Notes: generated from the letters alone by a model not told the origin. A DNA stretch of 64,000 bases from Rhodocaloribacter sp964552015 (GCA_964552015.1 CAZKFR010000005.1:27316-91315); one strand, 5' to 3'. Shown: positions 1 through 9,293, counted from the first letter of the stretch. Program-made: numbers and translations.

Positions 1-1
1 C

Positions 2-187
2 AACACCGGGTTGCGGGCGGCCGCGCAGGCCCTGGCGCAGGAAGAGGGCTTCACGCTGTACACGCCGCCCCTGGCCTATTGTATGGACAACGCGGCCATG
101 ATCGGCGTGACGGCCCACGTGAAACTCGCCGCCGGTCTCACCAGCCCGCTGACCCTCACGGCCGAGCCTGCCCTCGCGCTGCGTTAA
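2..187 (+). CDS. tsaD: tRNA N6-adenosine threonylcarbamoyltransferase, C-terminal fragment
   Basis: Only the last 61 residues are inside the window; the gene begins upstream. The fragment opens NTGLRAAAQA and contains CMDNAAMIGV, matching the end of the TsaD/Kae1 ASKHA-fold domain, where N-x-LR and the C-x-DNAAMI segment lie close to the metal and nucleotide site. TsaD transfers the threonylcarbamoyl group to A37 of ANN-decoding tRNAs in the cytoplasm, working with TsaB and TsaE; neither partner is visible here. It ends 12 bases before the chorismate mutase start, so the two are probably co-transcribed. Identification rests on this short but characteristic tail. Confidence 0.85.
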   Translation, partial: NTGLRAAAQALAQEEGFTLYTPPLAYCMDNAAMIGVTAHVKLAAGLTSPLTLTAEPALALR

Positions 188-199
188 GCCGCCCTGCCC

Positions 200-568
200 A
201 TGCTCCGTACCCTGCTCAGCGAACTGTCCGCCCTGGACGCGGAGGACCCGCCCGTGCCGGACTCCCCCACGCCGGATGCCCTCGGCCCGTGGCGCGACCG
301 TATCGATGCCATCGACCGGGCCATCCTGTACCTGCTCAACGAGCGTTCCCGGTGCGCCAACGTCATCGGCCACCTCAAGAAGCAGATGGGCATGCCGGTC
401 TACGTACCGAGCCGTGAGGACGAAGTGCTCCAGAACGTGTTCGAGGCCAACCCCGGACCGCTTCCTCCCGCAGCCGTCCGCCACATCTTCGAACGCATCA
501 TCGACGAGACGCGGGCCCTCGAACGCCATCGCTACCAGGGCGAACCCGGGCCCGGCATTACCCGTTAA
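200..568 (+). CDS. Chorismate mutase, AroQ class, monofunctional
   Basis: A 122-residue protein with an all-helical AroQ domain at about residues 33-115. It shows the RDRIDAIDRAIL first helix, LLNERSRCANVIGHLKK with the active-site Arg and Lys, a VYVPSRE segment and a final IFERIIDETRALE helix. AroQ enzymes convert chorismate to prephenate, the branch point to Phe and Tyr. The roughly 30-residue acidic/Pro-rich N-terminal lead is longer than in minimal AroQ proteins and has no signal-peptide character, so the enzyme is probably cytoplasmic. No prephenate dehydratase or dehydrogenase domain is fused. It lies between tsaD and mltG on the same strand with short gaps. Confidence 0.87.
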   Translation: MLRTLLSELSALDAEDPPVPDSPTPDALGPWRDRIDAIDRAILYLLNERSRCANVIGHLKKQMGMPVYVPSREDEVLQNVFEANPGPLPPAAVRHIFERIIDETRALERHRYQGEPGPGITR

Positions 569-596
569 CCGGAGCAACCCCATCGCATTTGGTCCG

Positions 597-1637
597 ATGA
601 AGCAACGTGTCCTGATCTTCGTGGCGGTGCTGACCGTGCTGGCCCTGGCCGGTGCCGGGGTCGGGTACTGGCTCGCCTTCGCCCCCAACACCCCGGCCTT
701 CGAGGGCGAACGGAGCGTCAAGATCCCGCCCGGCGCCAGCCTGAACCAGGCCGTGGACTCGCTCGCAGCAGCCGGGGTGCTGGCCGACCGGCGCACGTTC
801 ACCTGGATGGCACGCCTGACGGGATGGGGCGGGCAGATCAAGGCCGGCCACTACACCTTCGCGGCCGGCACGTCGAACCACGGCCTGCTCGACAAGCTCC
901 GCCGCGGGCTCCAGACGCCTGTCCGGCTGACCATCCCGCCCGGCTCGCGGCCCGAGGTCGTCGCCGCCGTGGCCGCCCGTGCCATGGCCTTCTCCGCCGA
1001 CGACTTCCTGGCCGCCCTGCGCGATCCCGACCTGGCCGCCTCGCTCGGGACGGACACCACCCACCTCTTCGGCTTCATGCTGCCGGAAACCTATTTCTTT
1101 TACTGGCACACGGACGCCCGGACCGTCATCCGAAAAATCAAGGAAGCCTTCGACGCGTTCTACGCCGAGGCCCGGGCCCGCGCCCCGAACCCGCCCGACC
1201 TCTCGCCCGAGGAGGTGGTCAACCTGGCGGCCATCGTGGAATGGGAGACGGGCATCGAAGAAGAAAAGCCGCGTGTGGCCGGCGTCTACCTGAACCGCCT
1301 CCGCGACGGCTGGCCGCTTCAGGCCGATCCCACCGTGCAGTACGCCATCCTTGCCGCTGAAGGACAGAAACGTCGACTCCTGTTCCGGGACTACGAGATC
1401 AACCATCCCTACAACACCTACGGCTACCGGGGCCTGCCACCGGGCCCCATCACGAACCCTTCCCCCTCCTCCATCCGCGCCGTCCTCAACGCCGAGCGGC
1501 ACGACTACTACTTCTTCGTCGCCAACGGGGACGGGTCCCACACCTTCAGCCGCACGATCCGCGAGCACAACCGGGCCGCCGACGCCTACCGCCGCCTCAT
1601 GCGCCAGCGCCGTGCCGAAGCCCGGAGCCAGGACTGA
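597..1637 (+). CDS. mltG: Endolytic peptidoglycan transglycosylase MltG
   Basis: 346 residues when started at the ATG that follows the chorismate mutase stop. An open frame extends far upstream, but that part merely overlaps the mutase gene. One N-terminal membrane segment (about residues 5-27) is followed by the periplasmic YceG/MltG domain. Signature stretches are LFGFMLPETY, AAIVEWETG with the catalytic Glu, LQADPTVQYA and GLPPGPITNPS. MltG cuts nascent glycan strands inside the chain and is thought to set glycan length at the inner membrane. Length fits the family. It is convergent with the outer-membrane protein gene, with six bases between the stops. Confidence 0.93.
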   Translation: MKQRVLIFVAVLTVLALAGAGVGYWLAFAPNTPAFEGERSVKIPPGASLNQAVDSLAAAGVLADRRTFTWMARLTGWGGQIKAGHYTFAAGTSNHGLLDKLRRGLQTPVRLTIPPGSRPEVVAAVAARAMAFSADDFLAALRDPDLAASLGTDTTHLFGFMLPETYFFYWHTDARTVIRKIKEAFDAFYAEARARAPNPPDLSPEEVVNLAAIVEWETGIEEEKPRVAGVYLNRLRDGWPLQADPTVQYAILAAEGQKRRLLFRDYEINHPYNTYGYRGLPPGPITNPSPSSIRAVLNAERHDYYFFVANGDGSHTFSRTIREHNRAADAYRRLMRQRRAEARSQD

Positions 1638-1643
1638 CCGCCC

Positions 1644-3194
1644 TCAGAAGCGCACCGTGAACCCGAGCACGAAGCGGTTGCGCACCACCTCCTCGTCGAC
1701 GACGGGCGCCTCGGTCACCTCCACATACGGTTGATACTGGTCGTCGAAGCGCTCCTGCATCCACCCGAAGTCGAACCGGAACTGCTCGCTGACCCGGTAG
1801 CCGAAACCGGCCGAGACGTAGGTTCGGCTCCGGTCGAGCGTGTCCCGGGTATCACGTGGGTCGGGGTAATAGGCGAAGCCGCCCCGCAGCACGAGCTGCC
1901 CCAGGTCGTAGGCCACGCCGAGGCGGGTGTTGACGACCGCATCATAGGCCCGCCGGATGCGGCGGTTCTCGTCGGCGAAGGAGAAGCCGCTCGCGTCGAG
2001 TTCGAGCTGGGACCAGTCGACGAACTCCACGTCGGCGGCCAGAGCCAGACCACCCGCCCGGTAAGCCGCCCCCGCACCGAGCCGCCACGGCGTGGTGATG
2101 TCGTACTCGAAGACGCCCGAGCCCGCGTCCTCGCTGACCTGATCCCCGTAGACGAACACGTCGCCGTTGTCGAAGAACGTCTCCAGCCGCGTGTCGAACG
2201 ACTCGTCGATGTCGTAGACGGTCGGCGTCTCGACGGTGAAGCCGACGCGCAGCCCCGGCGACACCCGTGCCGAGATGCCCGCCCGCACGTTCACCCCGAC
2301 CAGTTCGGAGCGGACGGTCTCTTCGAGGCGAAGGAAGTCGAAGTCCGTCGTCCCGTTCGTGCCGTCGTTCGCGTTTTCGACGTCTTCTTCTTCGAACAGG
2401 CGCAGGAAGTCGTACGTCCCGAAGGGCACATTCAGCGAGAGGCCGACCATGAGCCCCCGGGCCGCCTCGAAGGCCCCGCCAACATTCAGTTCCTGCATCC
2501 GCCCCGTCTCGGTCACACTACCCGTCTGCGCTACCGTCCCCCGCGTCACCGCCGGCACGAACGGGACCGGATCGCCGGCATCGACGAGGTCCGGGTCGAG
2601 GTCGATGGCGAAGGTCTCGAAGGCGATGAACGAGAGATCGCGTGTGAAGACCGGGAAGATGCCGTCGTTGTCCTCTTCGAGCGTGAACTCCCCCGGTAGC
2701 GGCATGAAGAAGTCCGTGATGGAATTGTTCGGGTTACGCCCTTCGAAGAGCAGGTCGCGCTCGAACGAATACGTCTGCGAGAGGGCGACACCGGCAACGA
2801 GGGAGCCACGCCGTGTGGGAAAGCGATACAGATAGGCCAGATGCCCGAGGCCGGTATCCGTGACGTCGTTCTGCCGTGCGTTATCGAACCCCGGCACGCG
2901 AAACAACCCGTCCTCGCTGGCCGCGAGGGTGGCGAGCGACCCGGAGACGGTCGTTCGGGCCAGGAAGCCCAGGCCGGCCGGGTTGATGAAGAACGCCGAG
3001 AAGTCGCCGACCCCGGCCACCCCGGCTCCTCCGAGGGCCGTCGTCACCGGCCCCGTACCCGGGAAGCGGGAAGCAAAGCGGAGGGCATCCTCGCCCGTCT
3101 GTGCCTGCACGGACGCCGCCATGAACACGGCCACCAGCACCCATGCCATACGCAGCCGGAAGCTCCGGCGGATCATCGTCCCTTTCATCGTCAT
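1644..3194 (-). CDS. FadL/OmpP1-like outer-membrane transport protein
   Basis: 516 residues with a signal peptide ending VQAQT. The mature N-terminus contains TTALGGAGVAGVGDFSAFFINPAGL, the G-A-A-x-x-NPAG-like pattern typical of FadL/OmpP1/TodX channels. The rest is a run of alternating strands rich in aromatic and acidic residues, ending in NRFVLGFTVRF with the terminal aromatic expected of an outer-membrane barrel. The family takes up hydrophobic compounds; the substrate here cannot be read from sequence. The start could also be the internal Met of MIRRSF (3176), which has a purine-rich AAAGGGA just upstream and gives a more standard signal peptide. A hairpin lies between it and the upstream lipoprotein gene. 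Confidence 0.8.
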   Translation of the reverse strand: MTMKGTMIRRSFRLRMAWVLVAVFMAASVQAQTGEDALRFASRFPGTGPVTTALGGAGVAGVGDFSAFFINPAGLGFLARTTVSGSLATLAASEDGLFRVPGFDNARQNDVTDTGLGHLAYLYRFPTRRGSLVAGVALSQTYSFERDLLFEGRNPNNSITDFFMPLPGEFTLEEDNDGIFPVFTRDLSFIAFETFAIDLDPDLVDAGDPVPFVPAVTRGTVAQTGSVTETGRMQELNVGGAFEAARGLMVGLSLNVPFGTYDFLRLFEEEDVENANDGTNGTTDFDFLRLEETVRSELVGVNVRAGISARVSPGLRVGFTVETPTVYDIDESFDTRLETFFDNGDVFVYGDQVSEDAGSGVFEYDITTPWRLGAGAAYRAGGLALAADVEFVDWSQLELDASGFSFADENRRIRRAYDAVVNTRLGVAYDLGQLVLRGGFAYYPDPRDTRDTLDRSRTYVSAGFGYRVSEQFRFDFGWMQERFDDQYQPYVEVTEAPVVDEEVVRNRFVLGFTVRF

Positions 3195-3300
3195 GCCTGG
3201 TTGGTCATCGTTGGTCTAGAAGCTTCACGGGGTGTCGTCCGGTTGGCCCCTCCCGTCCGGGGGACCGACCCGCCGCCCGGCACGTTCCCCGGACACAGCG

Positions 3301-3326
3301 AAGGCCCGCACGGGCGCACGGGCCTT
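3301..3326 (-). terminator. Hairpin downstream of the Tyr-rich lipoprotein gene
   Basis: AAGGCCCG and CGGGCCTT form a perfect 8-bp stem around a 10-base loop, in the gap between two minus-strand genes. No clear U tract follows, so a Rho-independent terminator is only possible. Confidence 0.4.
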
Positions 3327-3386
3327 GCCCCGGCTCACACGAGAGCACCTGGAAAGCGACGGGATCGCAACCGAAAATCCCGGCCG

Positions 3387-4714
3387 TCAGTCGTTGTTAC
3401 CGCGGCGGCTCCGCCGTTCCGAGGAGCCGGAAGACGACGAGCGACTTCCTCCGGACGAACGCTGTACCGTACCGCGCGAGCCCGACGAACTGGAAGAGCG
3501 CCGTACTGTACCCCGGGACCGGGATGAACCGGACGAACGCTGTACCGTGCCACGCGAACGCGTCGAGCCCGACGAACGCTGCACCGTGCCCCGGGACCGG
3601 GATGAACCGGACGAACNNNNNNNNNNNNNNNNNNNNNNNNNNNNNNNNNNNNNNNNNNNNNNNNNNNNNNNNNNNNNNNNNNNNNNNNNNNNNNNNNNNN
3701 NNNNNNNNNNNNNNNNGTCGAGCCCGACGAACGCTGCACCGTGCCCCGGGACCGGGATGAACCGGACGAACGCTGCACCGTGCCGCGTGAACGCGTCGAG
3801 CCCGACGAACGCACCGTTCCTTTCGAGGACGGCGGCGGAGCGGAGGAGCGGACTGTGCCGCGCGAGGATCCGGTACGCCCGGACGAGACACCGCCCTCCG
3901 TATCCCGCGAGGTGGACCGCCCGCGCACGACACCCCGGCTCCCGGAGCGCCCGTCGTATCGATCCCGCAACGTCGTGCCGCGACCGAACGTGCTGTTCCG
4001 ACCTCCCGTACGCCCTGGCGCGCGAATCTCGCCGCGGGTCGTACGCCGCGCATCCGAAGCCTTGCCCGAACCGCTGCCCGAGGACGTCCCCCGAACCACG
4101 CCGCGCGTGGGCGAGCGGTCGTTCAGGCCCGTGGTGCCACGGCCCCGGTCGTAACCCCGCGTACCCCGGCGGCCGGGCGTATCCCGTGTGACCAGATCCC
4201 GCCCGAGCGTCCCGCCGCGTGGCGCATAATTACGCGGCGGCTTCACCAGCACCAGACGCGACCCGCCGTACGGATACCACCCGTACCCACCGTATGGATA
4301 ATACGCGTAGTGGCGATAGTACCACGGGCTATGATACCAGGGCCGGTAGTGATACCACCCTCCGAAGCCAAAACCTACGCCGATGCTGATGTGCCAGCCC
4401 GAGCCGTAGTAGTACGGGTCATCGTAGAAGGGGGCGTAAAAGAAGGGGTCGTAGTAGAAAGGATCGTAGAAACGGTAGAAGTAGCGGCGGTACCGGTAGG
4501 GACGATACCCGTCGTCGTAGTAGTACTTGTGCACGACGACCTCGCCGTCCTCCCCTTCCTCGACGTATTCCTCGACTTCCACGTAGTCCGGCTCGTAGTC
4601 GTCGTAGTCCTCATCGACCACGGCCAGCTGGGTATAACACCCGCCCAGCATGAGCGCCAGCATCGGCACGAGCATCCGAACCGGGATGAGCGCCCGAGCG
4701 CCGATCTTTCGCAT
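3387..4714 (-). CDS. Tyr-rich lipoprotein with Arg/Ser/Gly/Thr tandem repeats, interrupted by an assembly gap
   Basis: Not assignable to a known function. The N-terminus (MRKIGARAL...LMLGGC) is a lipoprotein signal with the lipobox LGGC. Next come an acidic stretch (VDEDYDDYEPDY), a region of about 100 residues dominated by Tyr, Phe, Asp, Pro and Gly, and a basic low-complexity tail that becomes a 13-residue tandem repeat (SRSRGTVQRSSGS). The 100-N gap falls in this repeat and shifts the frame; the reading continues after the gap in a different frame to a stop at 3387. The start is chosen at 4714 because GAGG lies nine bases upstream; 4735 is an alternative in-frame ATG. It is likely surface or periplasmic and divergent from proS. 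Confidence 0.7.
3451..3816 (-). repeat. 39-bp coding tandem repeat with 78-bp higher-order period
   Basis: Units of 39 bp encode 13-residue blocks that alternate between STRSRGTVQRSSG and SSRSRGTVQRSSG, giving a 78-bp superunit. The best-preserved copies flank the N gap; copies towards both ends are degenerate. The array lies wholly inside the lipoprotein coding region. Confidence 0.85.
3617..3716. other. Assembly gap (100 Ns)
   Basis: Exactly 100 Ns, the usual placeholder for a gap of unknown size. The repeat phase on either side predicts a true length of 23 + 78n bases, which also restores the lipoprotein reading frame (the length must be 2 modulo 3). Confidence 0.95.
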
Positions 4715-4828
4715 GGCAAGCATCCTCTTTTCCATCTCCGTACCCCCGTGAGGCTTTACGACGAACCCATTCAACGAGACGGTACCCAAAATCCGGACCG
4801 TATTCAAGCATTCCTCCCACTACGGCGT

Positions 4829-4860
4829 TTTGGAAACCGTGGAGGGAGCCGGTATATTCC
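4829..4860 (+). promoter_or_regulatory. Candidate proS promoter
   Basis: TTTG, 20 bases, then TATATTCC, close to the Bacteroidota TTTG-N19-TAnnTTTG consensus. If used, proS has a leader of about 190 nt. No known riboswitch or T-box was recognised in that leader. The rest of the 323-base gap between the divergent lipoprotein and proS holds no gene I can support. Confidence 0.45.
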
Positions 4861-5058
4861 CCGCCCGGCTGGCGAAAGCGGCAGCAGTTGAAGGTCGTTG
4901 CTGCCAGGTTGGCCGCTTCCACACGTCCGGAAGTAACGGGGATATGCCCCTTGAAATTCCGGCAAATACCGGGCCGGGTCGCGTGTACCGCCTCCTTTCG
5001 GCGTATAACCTTCCCTTCCCAGGCTGGCTGTACCAAAACCCTCGCAGGACTGTACACT

Positions 5059-6534
5059 ATGGCTGACGCTATCACCCCGCGCTCCGAAGACTATTCCCAG
5101 TGGTACCTGGACATCGTGCGCCAGGCCGGGCTGGCGGACTACTCCCCCGTCCGCGGCTGCATGATCATCCGGCCCAATGGCTATGCCCTCTGGGAAAACA
5201 TGCAGCGGGTCCTCGACGGCATGTTCAAAGAGACCGGCCACGAGAACGCCTATTTCCCGCTGTTCATCCCGGAGTCCTTCCTGGCGCGGGAAGCGGCCCA
5301 CGTCGAGGGATTCGCCAAAGAGTGCGCCGTCGTGACCCACTCCCGGCTGAAAACCACCGAGGACGGCAAGGGACTCATCCCCGACCCGGAATCGCGCCTG
5401 GAGGAAAACCTGATCGTCCGACCGACGAGCGAGACGATCATCTGGGATACGTACAGCCGCTGGATCCAGTCCTGGCGTGATCTGCCGATCAAGATCAACC
5501 AGTGGGCCAACGTGGTGCGCTGGGAGATGCGTACGCGGCTCTTTCTGCGCACAATGGAATTCCTCTGGCAGGAAGGCCACACCGCCCACGCCACGCGCGA
5601 GGAGGCCCTCGAAGAGACGCGCCTCATCCTCGACCTCTACACCCGCTTCGCCGAGGACTACATGGCCATGCCGGTCCTGCGCGGGGTCAAGTCGGAGAGC
5701 GAGCGCTTCGCCGGCGCCGTGGAAACCTACTGCATCGAAGCCCTGATGCAGGACGGCAAGGCCCTGCAGGCCGGCACCAGCCACTTCCTCGGGCAGAACT
5801 TTGCCCGGGCGTTCGAGTGCCGCTTCCAGAACCGCAACAACGAACTCGAATACGTCTGGTCTACGTCCTGGGGGGTCTCGACGCGCCTCATCGGAGCGCT
5901 GATCATGACCCACTCGGACGACCAGGGGCTTGTGTTGCCGCCCCGCCTGGCACCCACCCAGGTCGTCATCGTCCCCATCTACCGGAAGGACCCGGACCGG
6001 GCCACCGTCCTGGAGGCCGCCGACCGCCTCACCGGCGCCCTGAAGGACGCCGGGCTGCGCGTCAAGCTCGACGCCCGCGAGGGCTACCGCCCCGGCTGGA
6101 AATTCAATGAATACGAGGTACAGGGCGTACCGGTCCGTCTCGCCCTCGGCCCGCGCGACGTCGCCAACGACACGGTCGAACTGGCCCGGCGCGACACCCG
6201 GACCAAGGAGACCGTCCCGCAGGCGGGTCTCGTCGACCGCGTTCGCGACACCCTCGAGGCCATGCAGCGCAACCTGTTCGATCGGGCGCTGGCCTTCCGC
6301 GAGGCCCACACCACCCGCGTCGACAGCTACGACGACTTCAAGGCTGTCCTCGAAGACAAGGGCGGCTTCCTGCTTGCCCACTGGGACGGCACGGCGGAGA
6401 CGGAGGCCCGCATCAAGGCCGAGACGACGGCCACGATCCGGTGCATCCCCCTCGACCAGGAAGAAGAACCGGGGGTCGATCCGGTCTCGGGGCGTCCCTC
6501 GCGCGGCCGCGTCGTCTACGCGAAGGCGTATTGA
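5059..6534 (+). CDS. proS: Prolyl-tRNA synthetase, eukaryote/archaea-type
   Basis: 491 residues. Class II synthetase motifs are visible: the GYALWENMQRVLD helix, LIVRPTSETIIW (motif 2 region with TSE), QWANVVRWEMRTRLFLRTMEFLWQEGHTAH, and GVSTRLIGALIMTHSDDQGLVLPPRLAP (motif 3). An anticodon-binding domain starting VVIVPIYRK and a C-terminal zinc-binding-like extension follow. It has no INS editing insertion, consistent with the short eukaryote-like ProS found in many Bacteroidota. It charges tRNA-Pro in the cytoplasm. The frame is open upstream, but MADAITPRSEDYSQWY with AGGA about ten bases upstream is the natural start. It appears monocistronic, with its own upstream promoter-like site. Confidence 0.95.
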   Translation: MADAITPRSEDYSQWYLDIVRQAGLADYSPVRGCMIIRPNGYALWENMQRVLDGMFKETGHENAYFPLFIPESFLAREAAHVEGFAKECAVVTHSRLKTTEDGKGLIPDPESRLEENLIVRPTSETIIWDTYSRWIQSWRDLPIKINQWANVVRWEMRTRLFLRTMEFLWQEGHTAHATREEALEETRLILDLYTRFAEDYMAMPVLRGVKSESERFAGAVETYCIEALMQDGKALQAGTSHFLGQNFARAFECRFQNRNNELEYVWSTSWGVSTRLIGALIMTHSDDQGLVLPPRLAPTQVVIVPIYRKDPDRATVLEAADRLTGALKDAGLRVKLDAREGYRPGWKFNEYEVQGVPVRLALGPRDVANDTVELARRDTRTKETVPQAGLVDRVRDTLEAMQRNLFDRALAFREAHTTRVDSYDDFKAVLEDKGGFLLAHWDGTAETEARIKAETTATIRCIPLDQEEEPGVDPVSGRPSRGRVVYAKAY

Positions 6535-6610
6535 GGCGCCTGGCGCTTCAGATCCCCGCGTGATGGACGATCCTGACAGGGAGACGTCCTGGAGGGGATC
6601 CGGGTATGCC

Positions 6611-6641
6611 TTGCAGGACCGCCCGTACTCCGTTACTTTGC
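6611..6641 (+). promoter_or_regulatory. Candidate promoter for the TonB-dependent receptor
   Basis: TTGC, 19 bases, then TACTTTGC. The second element is a full TAnnTTTG match. Transcription from here would leave a leader of about 130 nt before the receptor ATG. Confidence 0.5.
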
Positions 6642-6779
6642 GCCTTCAGCACACCCCGCGGAACGACCGGTCGGTTGCTTCGTTGGGACCCCCAGACGTT
6701 CCACCTCCCATTCAGACCCTGGCATATCGACGAAGCGTTACCATCTCTGCTTTTTCTCTCGAACCGTCGTCGTTTGCCC

Positions 6780-9266
6780 ATGCGTGTACTGGTTGCGCTC
6801 GCCGTGCTGGCGCTGGCCCTGGTCGTGCCCCTCCATGCCCAGAACTGGGGTGAAGTTCGCGGACGCATCACCGCCGCCGATACGGAGGCGCCGCTCCCCG
6901 GCGTGACCGTCGTGGTGGCCGGCACCAACTTCGGCACGGCTTCCGATGCCCGGGGCGTCTACCGCCTCCGTCTACCCGAAGGGGCTTACGTCCTGCGTTT
7001 CTCGGCCATCGGCTTTACGCCGCGGATCGACTCTGTACAGGTGCGCCGGGACCGCAGCGTCACGCTCGACGTGGCCCTGCGCCCTGCCACGATCCGCCTC
7101 GACGAAGTAACGGTCGAGGAGCGTGCCATCGACGAAGCCGCCGGGGTTTTCGAGGTCAACCCGCGCACGGTGCAGGACATCCCCATGCCGATCAACGACG
7201 GGCTGCGCGCCCTGAAAACCATGCCGGGCGTGGCCACCAACAACGAACTCTCCAACCAGTACTCGGTACGGGGTGGCGGCTTCAACGAGAACCTGATCTT
7301 CATCAACGGCTTCGAGGTCTTCCTCCCCTTCCGGCCGCGTCAGGGTGAGCAGGAGGGGCTGAGCCTGCTCAACATTGACCTGGCCGAGCGGATGACCCTG
7401 TACACCGGCGGCTTCCCGGCCCGCTATGGCGGCAAGTTGTCCTCGGCCCTGGATGTCCAGTATCGCCGTCCCGACCGAACCCGGGCGCCCCTGCAGGGTT
7501 CGGCTTACGCCTCCCTCCTGGACGCCGGCCTCAGCGGCGGTGCCTCCGCCCTGGACGGACGCCTGGGCTGGCTCGTCGGCCTCCGCAAGTCGCGGCCTCG
7601 CCGTTTCTTCGCCACCCAGGAACTGAAGGGCGAGTACGACCCCGATTACACGGATGTACAGGCCCAGCTTACCTTCACCCTGACCCCCGGCCACACCATC
7701 GAGGCGCTGGGCATCTGGGCCGAGCATACCTTCACGCTCGACCCCAGCGCACGCAAGACCTTTTTCGGCACGCTGAGCCAGGATAACCGGCAGGCCCCCT
7801 CCAACCTGAAATCGCTCTGGATCAGTTACGACCCCGGCAGCGAAGAACGGGATGGGTATGCGACCCGCTTCGCCGGCGTGCGCCTTGCGAACCAGGTCAC
7901 GTCGCGGCTTCATCTGGAGCACGACGTCTCGTACTTCCAGACCGAAGAAGAGGAAGTCTTCACGCTCGCCGGCTCGTCCGTCCTGTTTCAGGTCGATCCC
8001 GGCAGTGACAACCCGCAGGGCGGCGAAGGGCTTTTCCCCATCGGCACCTCGCGGCAGGAAGAGCGTGCCGACAACCGGGTGCAGGTGACGATGTGGACGG
8101 GTCAGAGCCGCGCCTACCTGAAGCGGGACCGCCATTCCGTCGAGGCCGGCGTCTTCTACCGCCACCTCACCTTCGACGACCGCCTGGACGAGGCCACGAT
8201 CGTCACGGGTCGCTCGACCGAGGGCGAGGTCATTCAGATCCGGGCCAACGAACTGAACGACAGCGCCTCGCTCGACGCCTACCAGACCGGCCTGTACCTC
8301 CAGGATCGCGTGGACGTGCTCGCGGAGGAGCCCGGCCGCTTCGTCGTGACGGGCGGCCTCCGCGCCGACTACTTCTCCTTCAACGACGAATGGACGCTCT
8401 CGCCCCGCCTCTCGACCCGTTTCCGCCTCGACGAGCGCACGACCCTGCTGGGCGCCTGGGGCATCTACTACCAGGCCCCGACCTATCGTGAACTGCGCGG
8501 CCAGCCCGAGCCCGGCGAGACCATCCTCGGCGCCCTCAACCACGACCTTCGCTCCCAGCGCTCCATCCAGTACGTCGCCGGCGTCGAGCACTTCCTCCCA
8601 CAGCAACGCTTCTACCTGCGCGGCGAGGTCTATTACAAAGCCCTGCACAACCTGATCACCTACGACATCGAAAACGTGCGTGTGCTCTACTCCGGGGAGA
8701 ACGACGCGGACGGGTTCGTCTACGGGCTGGATCTCCAGCTGCGCGGGGAGTTCGTACCGGGCCTGGAGAGCTGGGTCAACTACAGCTTTCTCGTCGCCCG
8801 TGAGCGGTTCCGCCCCGCCTTCGCCGACGAACACCGGCAGGGCCTGCTGCCGCGCCCGACGGACCAGCGCCACACCCTCTCGCTCTTCGTCCAGGACTAC
8901 ATCCCCGGGGACATGACCTGGAAGATCCACCTGCGGACCCTCTTTGGCAGCGGCCTGCCCTACACGCCGCCCATCCCCGGCCCGCGCCTGGGCAACCTGG
9001 TCACCCAGGTCCCCGGCGATCGCTTCTCCGCCCGCTACCCGCGCTACTTCCGGTTCGACATCGGCCTGACCAAGAACATCGCCGTGTTCGAGCACGGCCT
9101 CAGCGGCCCCATCCGGCTCGAACTGACGGGCGAGATCCTGAACGTGTTCAACATGGTCAACACGGTCGAGTACACCTGGGTGCCCGACGCCGCCGGCATC
9201 TGGAACCGGATTCCCACGCGCCTGACGCCCCGGACGCTGAACGTCCGCCTGCGCGTGGATTTCTGA
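6780..9266 (+). CDS. TonB-dependent outer-membrane receptor with CarboxypepD-regulatory-like domain
   Basis: 828 residues from the ATG preceding MRVLVALAV. The signal peptide ends at HAQN. A carboxypeptidase-regulatory-like beta domain (about residues 24-108; VRGRITAADTEAPLPGVTVVV) is followed by a plug domain (about 130-235) with SVRGGGFNENLIFINGFEV, LYTGGFPARYGGKLSSALDVQYRRPD and a long 22-strand-type barrel ending NVRLRVDF. Proteins of this type import scarce nutrients, but the ligand is not evident and no SusD-like partner is adjacent, which argues against a glycan-utilisation pair. It converges on endonuclease V with a 27-base gap. Confidence 0.87.
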   Translation: MRVLVALAVLALALVVPLHAQNWGEVRGRITAADTEAPLPGVTVVVAGTNFGTASDARGVYRLRLPEGAYVLRFSAIGFTPRIDSVQVRRDRSVTLDVALRPATIRLDEVTVEERAIDEAAGVFEVNPRTVQDIPMPINDGLRALKTMPGVATNNELSNQYSVRGGGFNENLIFINGFEVFLPFRPRQGEQEGLSLLNIDLAERMTLYTGGFPARYGGKLSSALDVQYRRPDRTRAPLQGSAYASLLDAGLSGGASALDGRLGWLVGLRKSRPRRFFATQELKGEYDPDYTDVQAQLTFTLTPGHTIEALGIWAEHTFTLDPSARKTFFGTLSQDNRQAPSNLKSLWISYDPGSEERDGYATRFAGVRLANQVTSRLHLEHDVSYFQTEEEEVFTLAGSSVLFQVDPGSDNPQGGEGLFPIGTSRQEERADNRVQVTMWTGQSRAYLKRDRHSVEAGVFYRHLTFDDRLDEATIVTGRSTEGEVIQIRANELNDSASLDAYQTGLYLQDRVDVLAEEPGRFVVTGGLRADYFSFNDEWTLSPRLSTRFRLDERTTLLGAWGIYYQAPTYRELRGQPEPGETILGALNHDLRSQRSIQYVAGVEHFLPQQRFYLRGEVYYKALHNLITYDIENVRVLYSGENDADGFVYGLDLQLRGEFVPGLESWVNYSFLVARERFRPAFADEHRQGLLPRPTDQRHTLSLFVQDYIPGDMTWKIHLRTLFGSGLPYTPPIPGPRLGNLVTQVPGDRFSARYPRYFRFDIGLTKNIAVFEHGLSGPIRLELTGEILNVFNMVNTVEYTWVPDAAGIWNRIPTRLTPRTLNVRLRVDF

Positions 9267-9293
9267 CCGAATGCCCGCACAGGCCGTCGGTCC

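Noticed and set aside
276..596. N-terminal extension of MltG overlapping chorismate mutase
   Set aside because: The chorismate mutase frame is well supported, and MltG has a proper membrane-anchor start at the later ATG.
3335..3616. Direct continuation of the lipoprotein frame through the Ns to 3335
   Set aside because: The frame after the placeholder gap turns into Arg/Val/Ala-rich non-repeat sequence; the repeat pattern continues in another frame ending at 3387.
3451..3816. Regular repeats that could suggest a CRISPR array
   Set aside because: The period is 39 bp with no unique spacers and it encodes a continuous 13-residue protein repeat.
4867..5058. Structured leader of proS as a T-box or tRNA-like element
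   Set aside because: No T-box sequence or specifier loop is recognisable; T-boxes are not typical of Bacteroidota.
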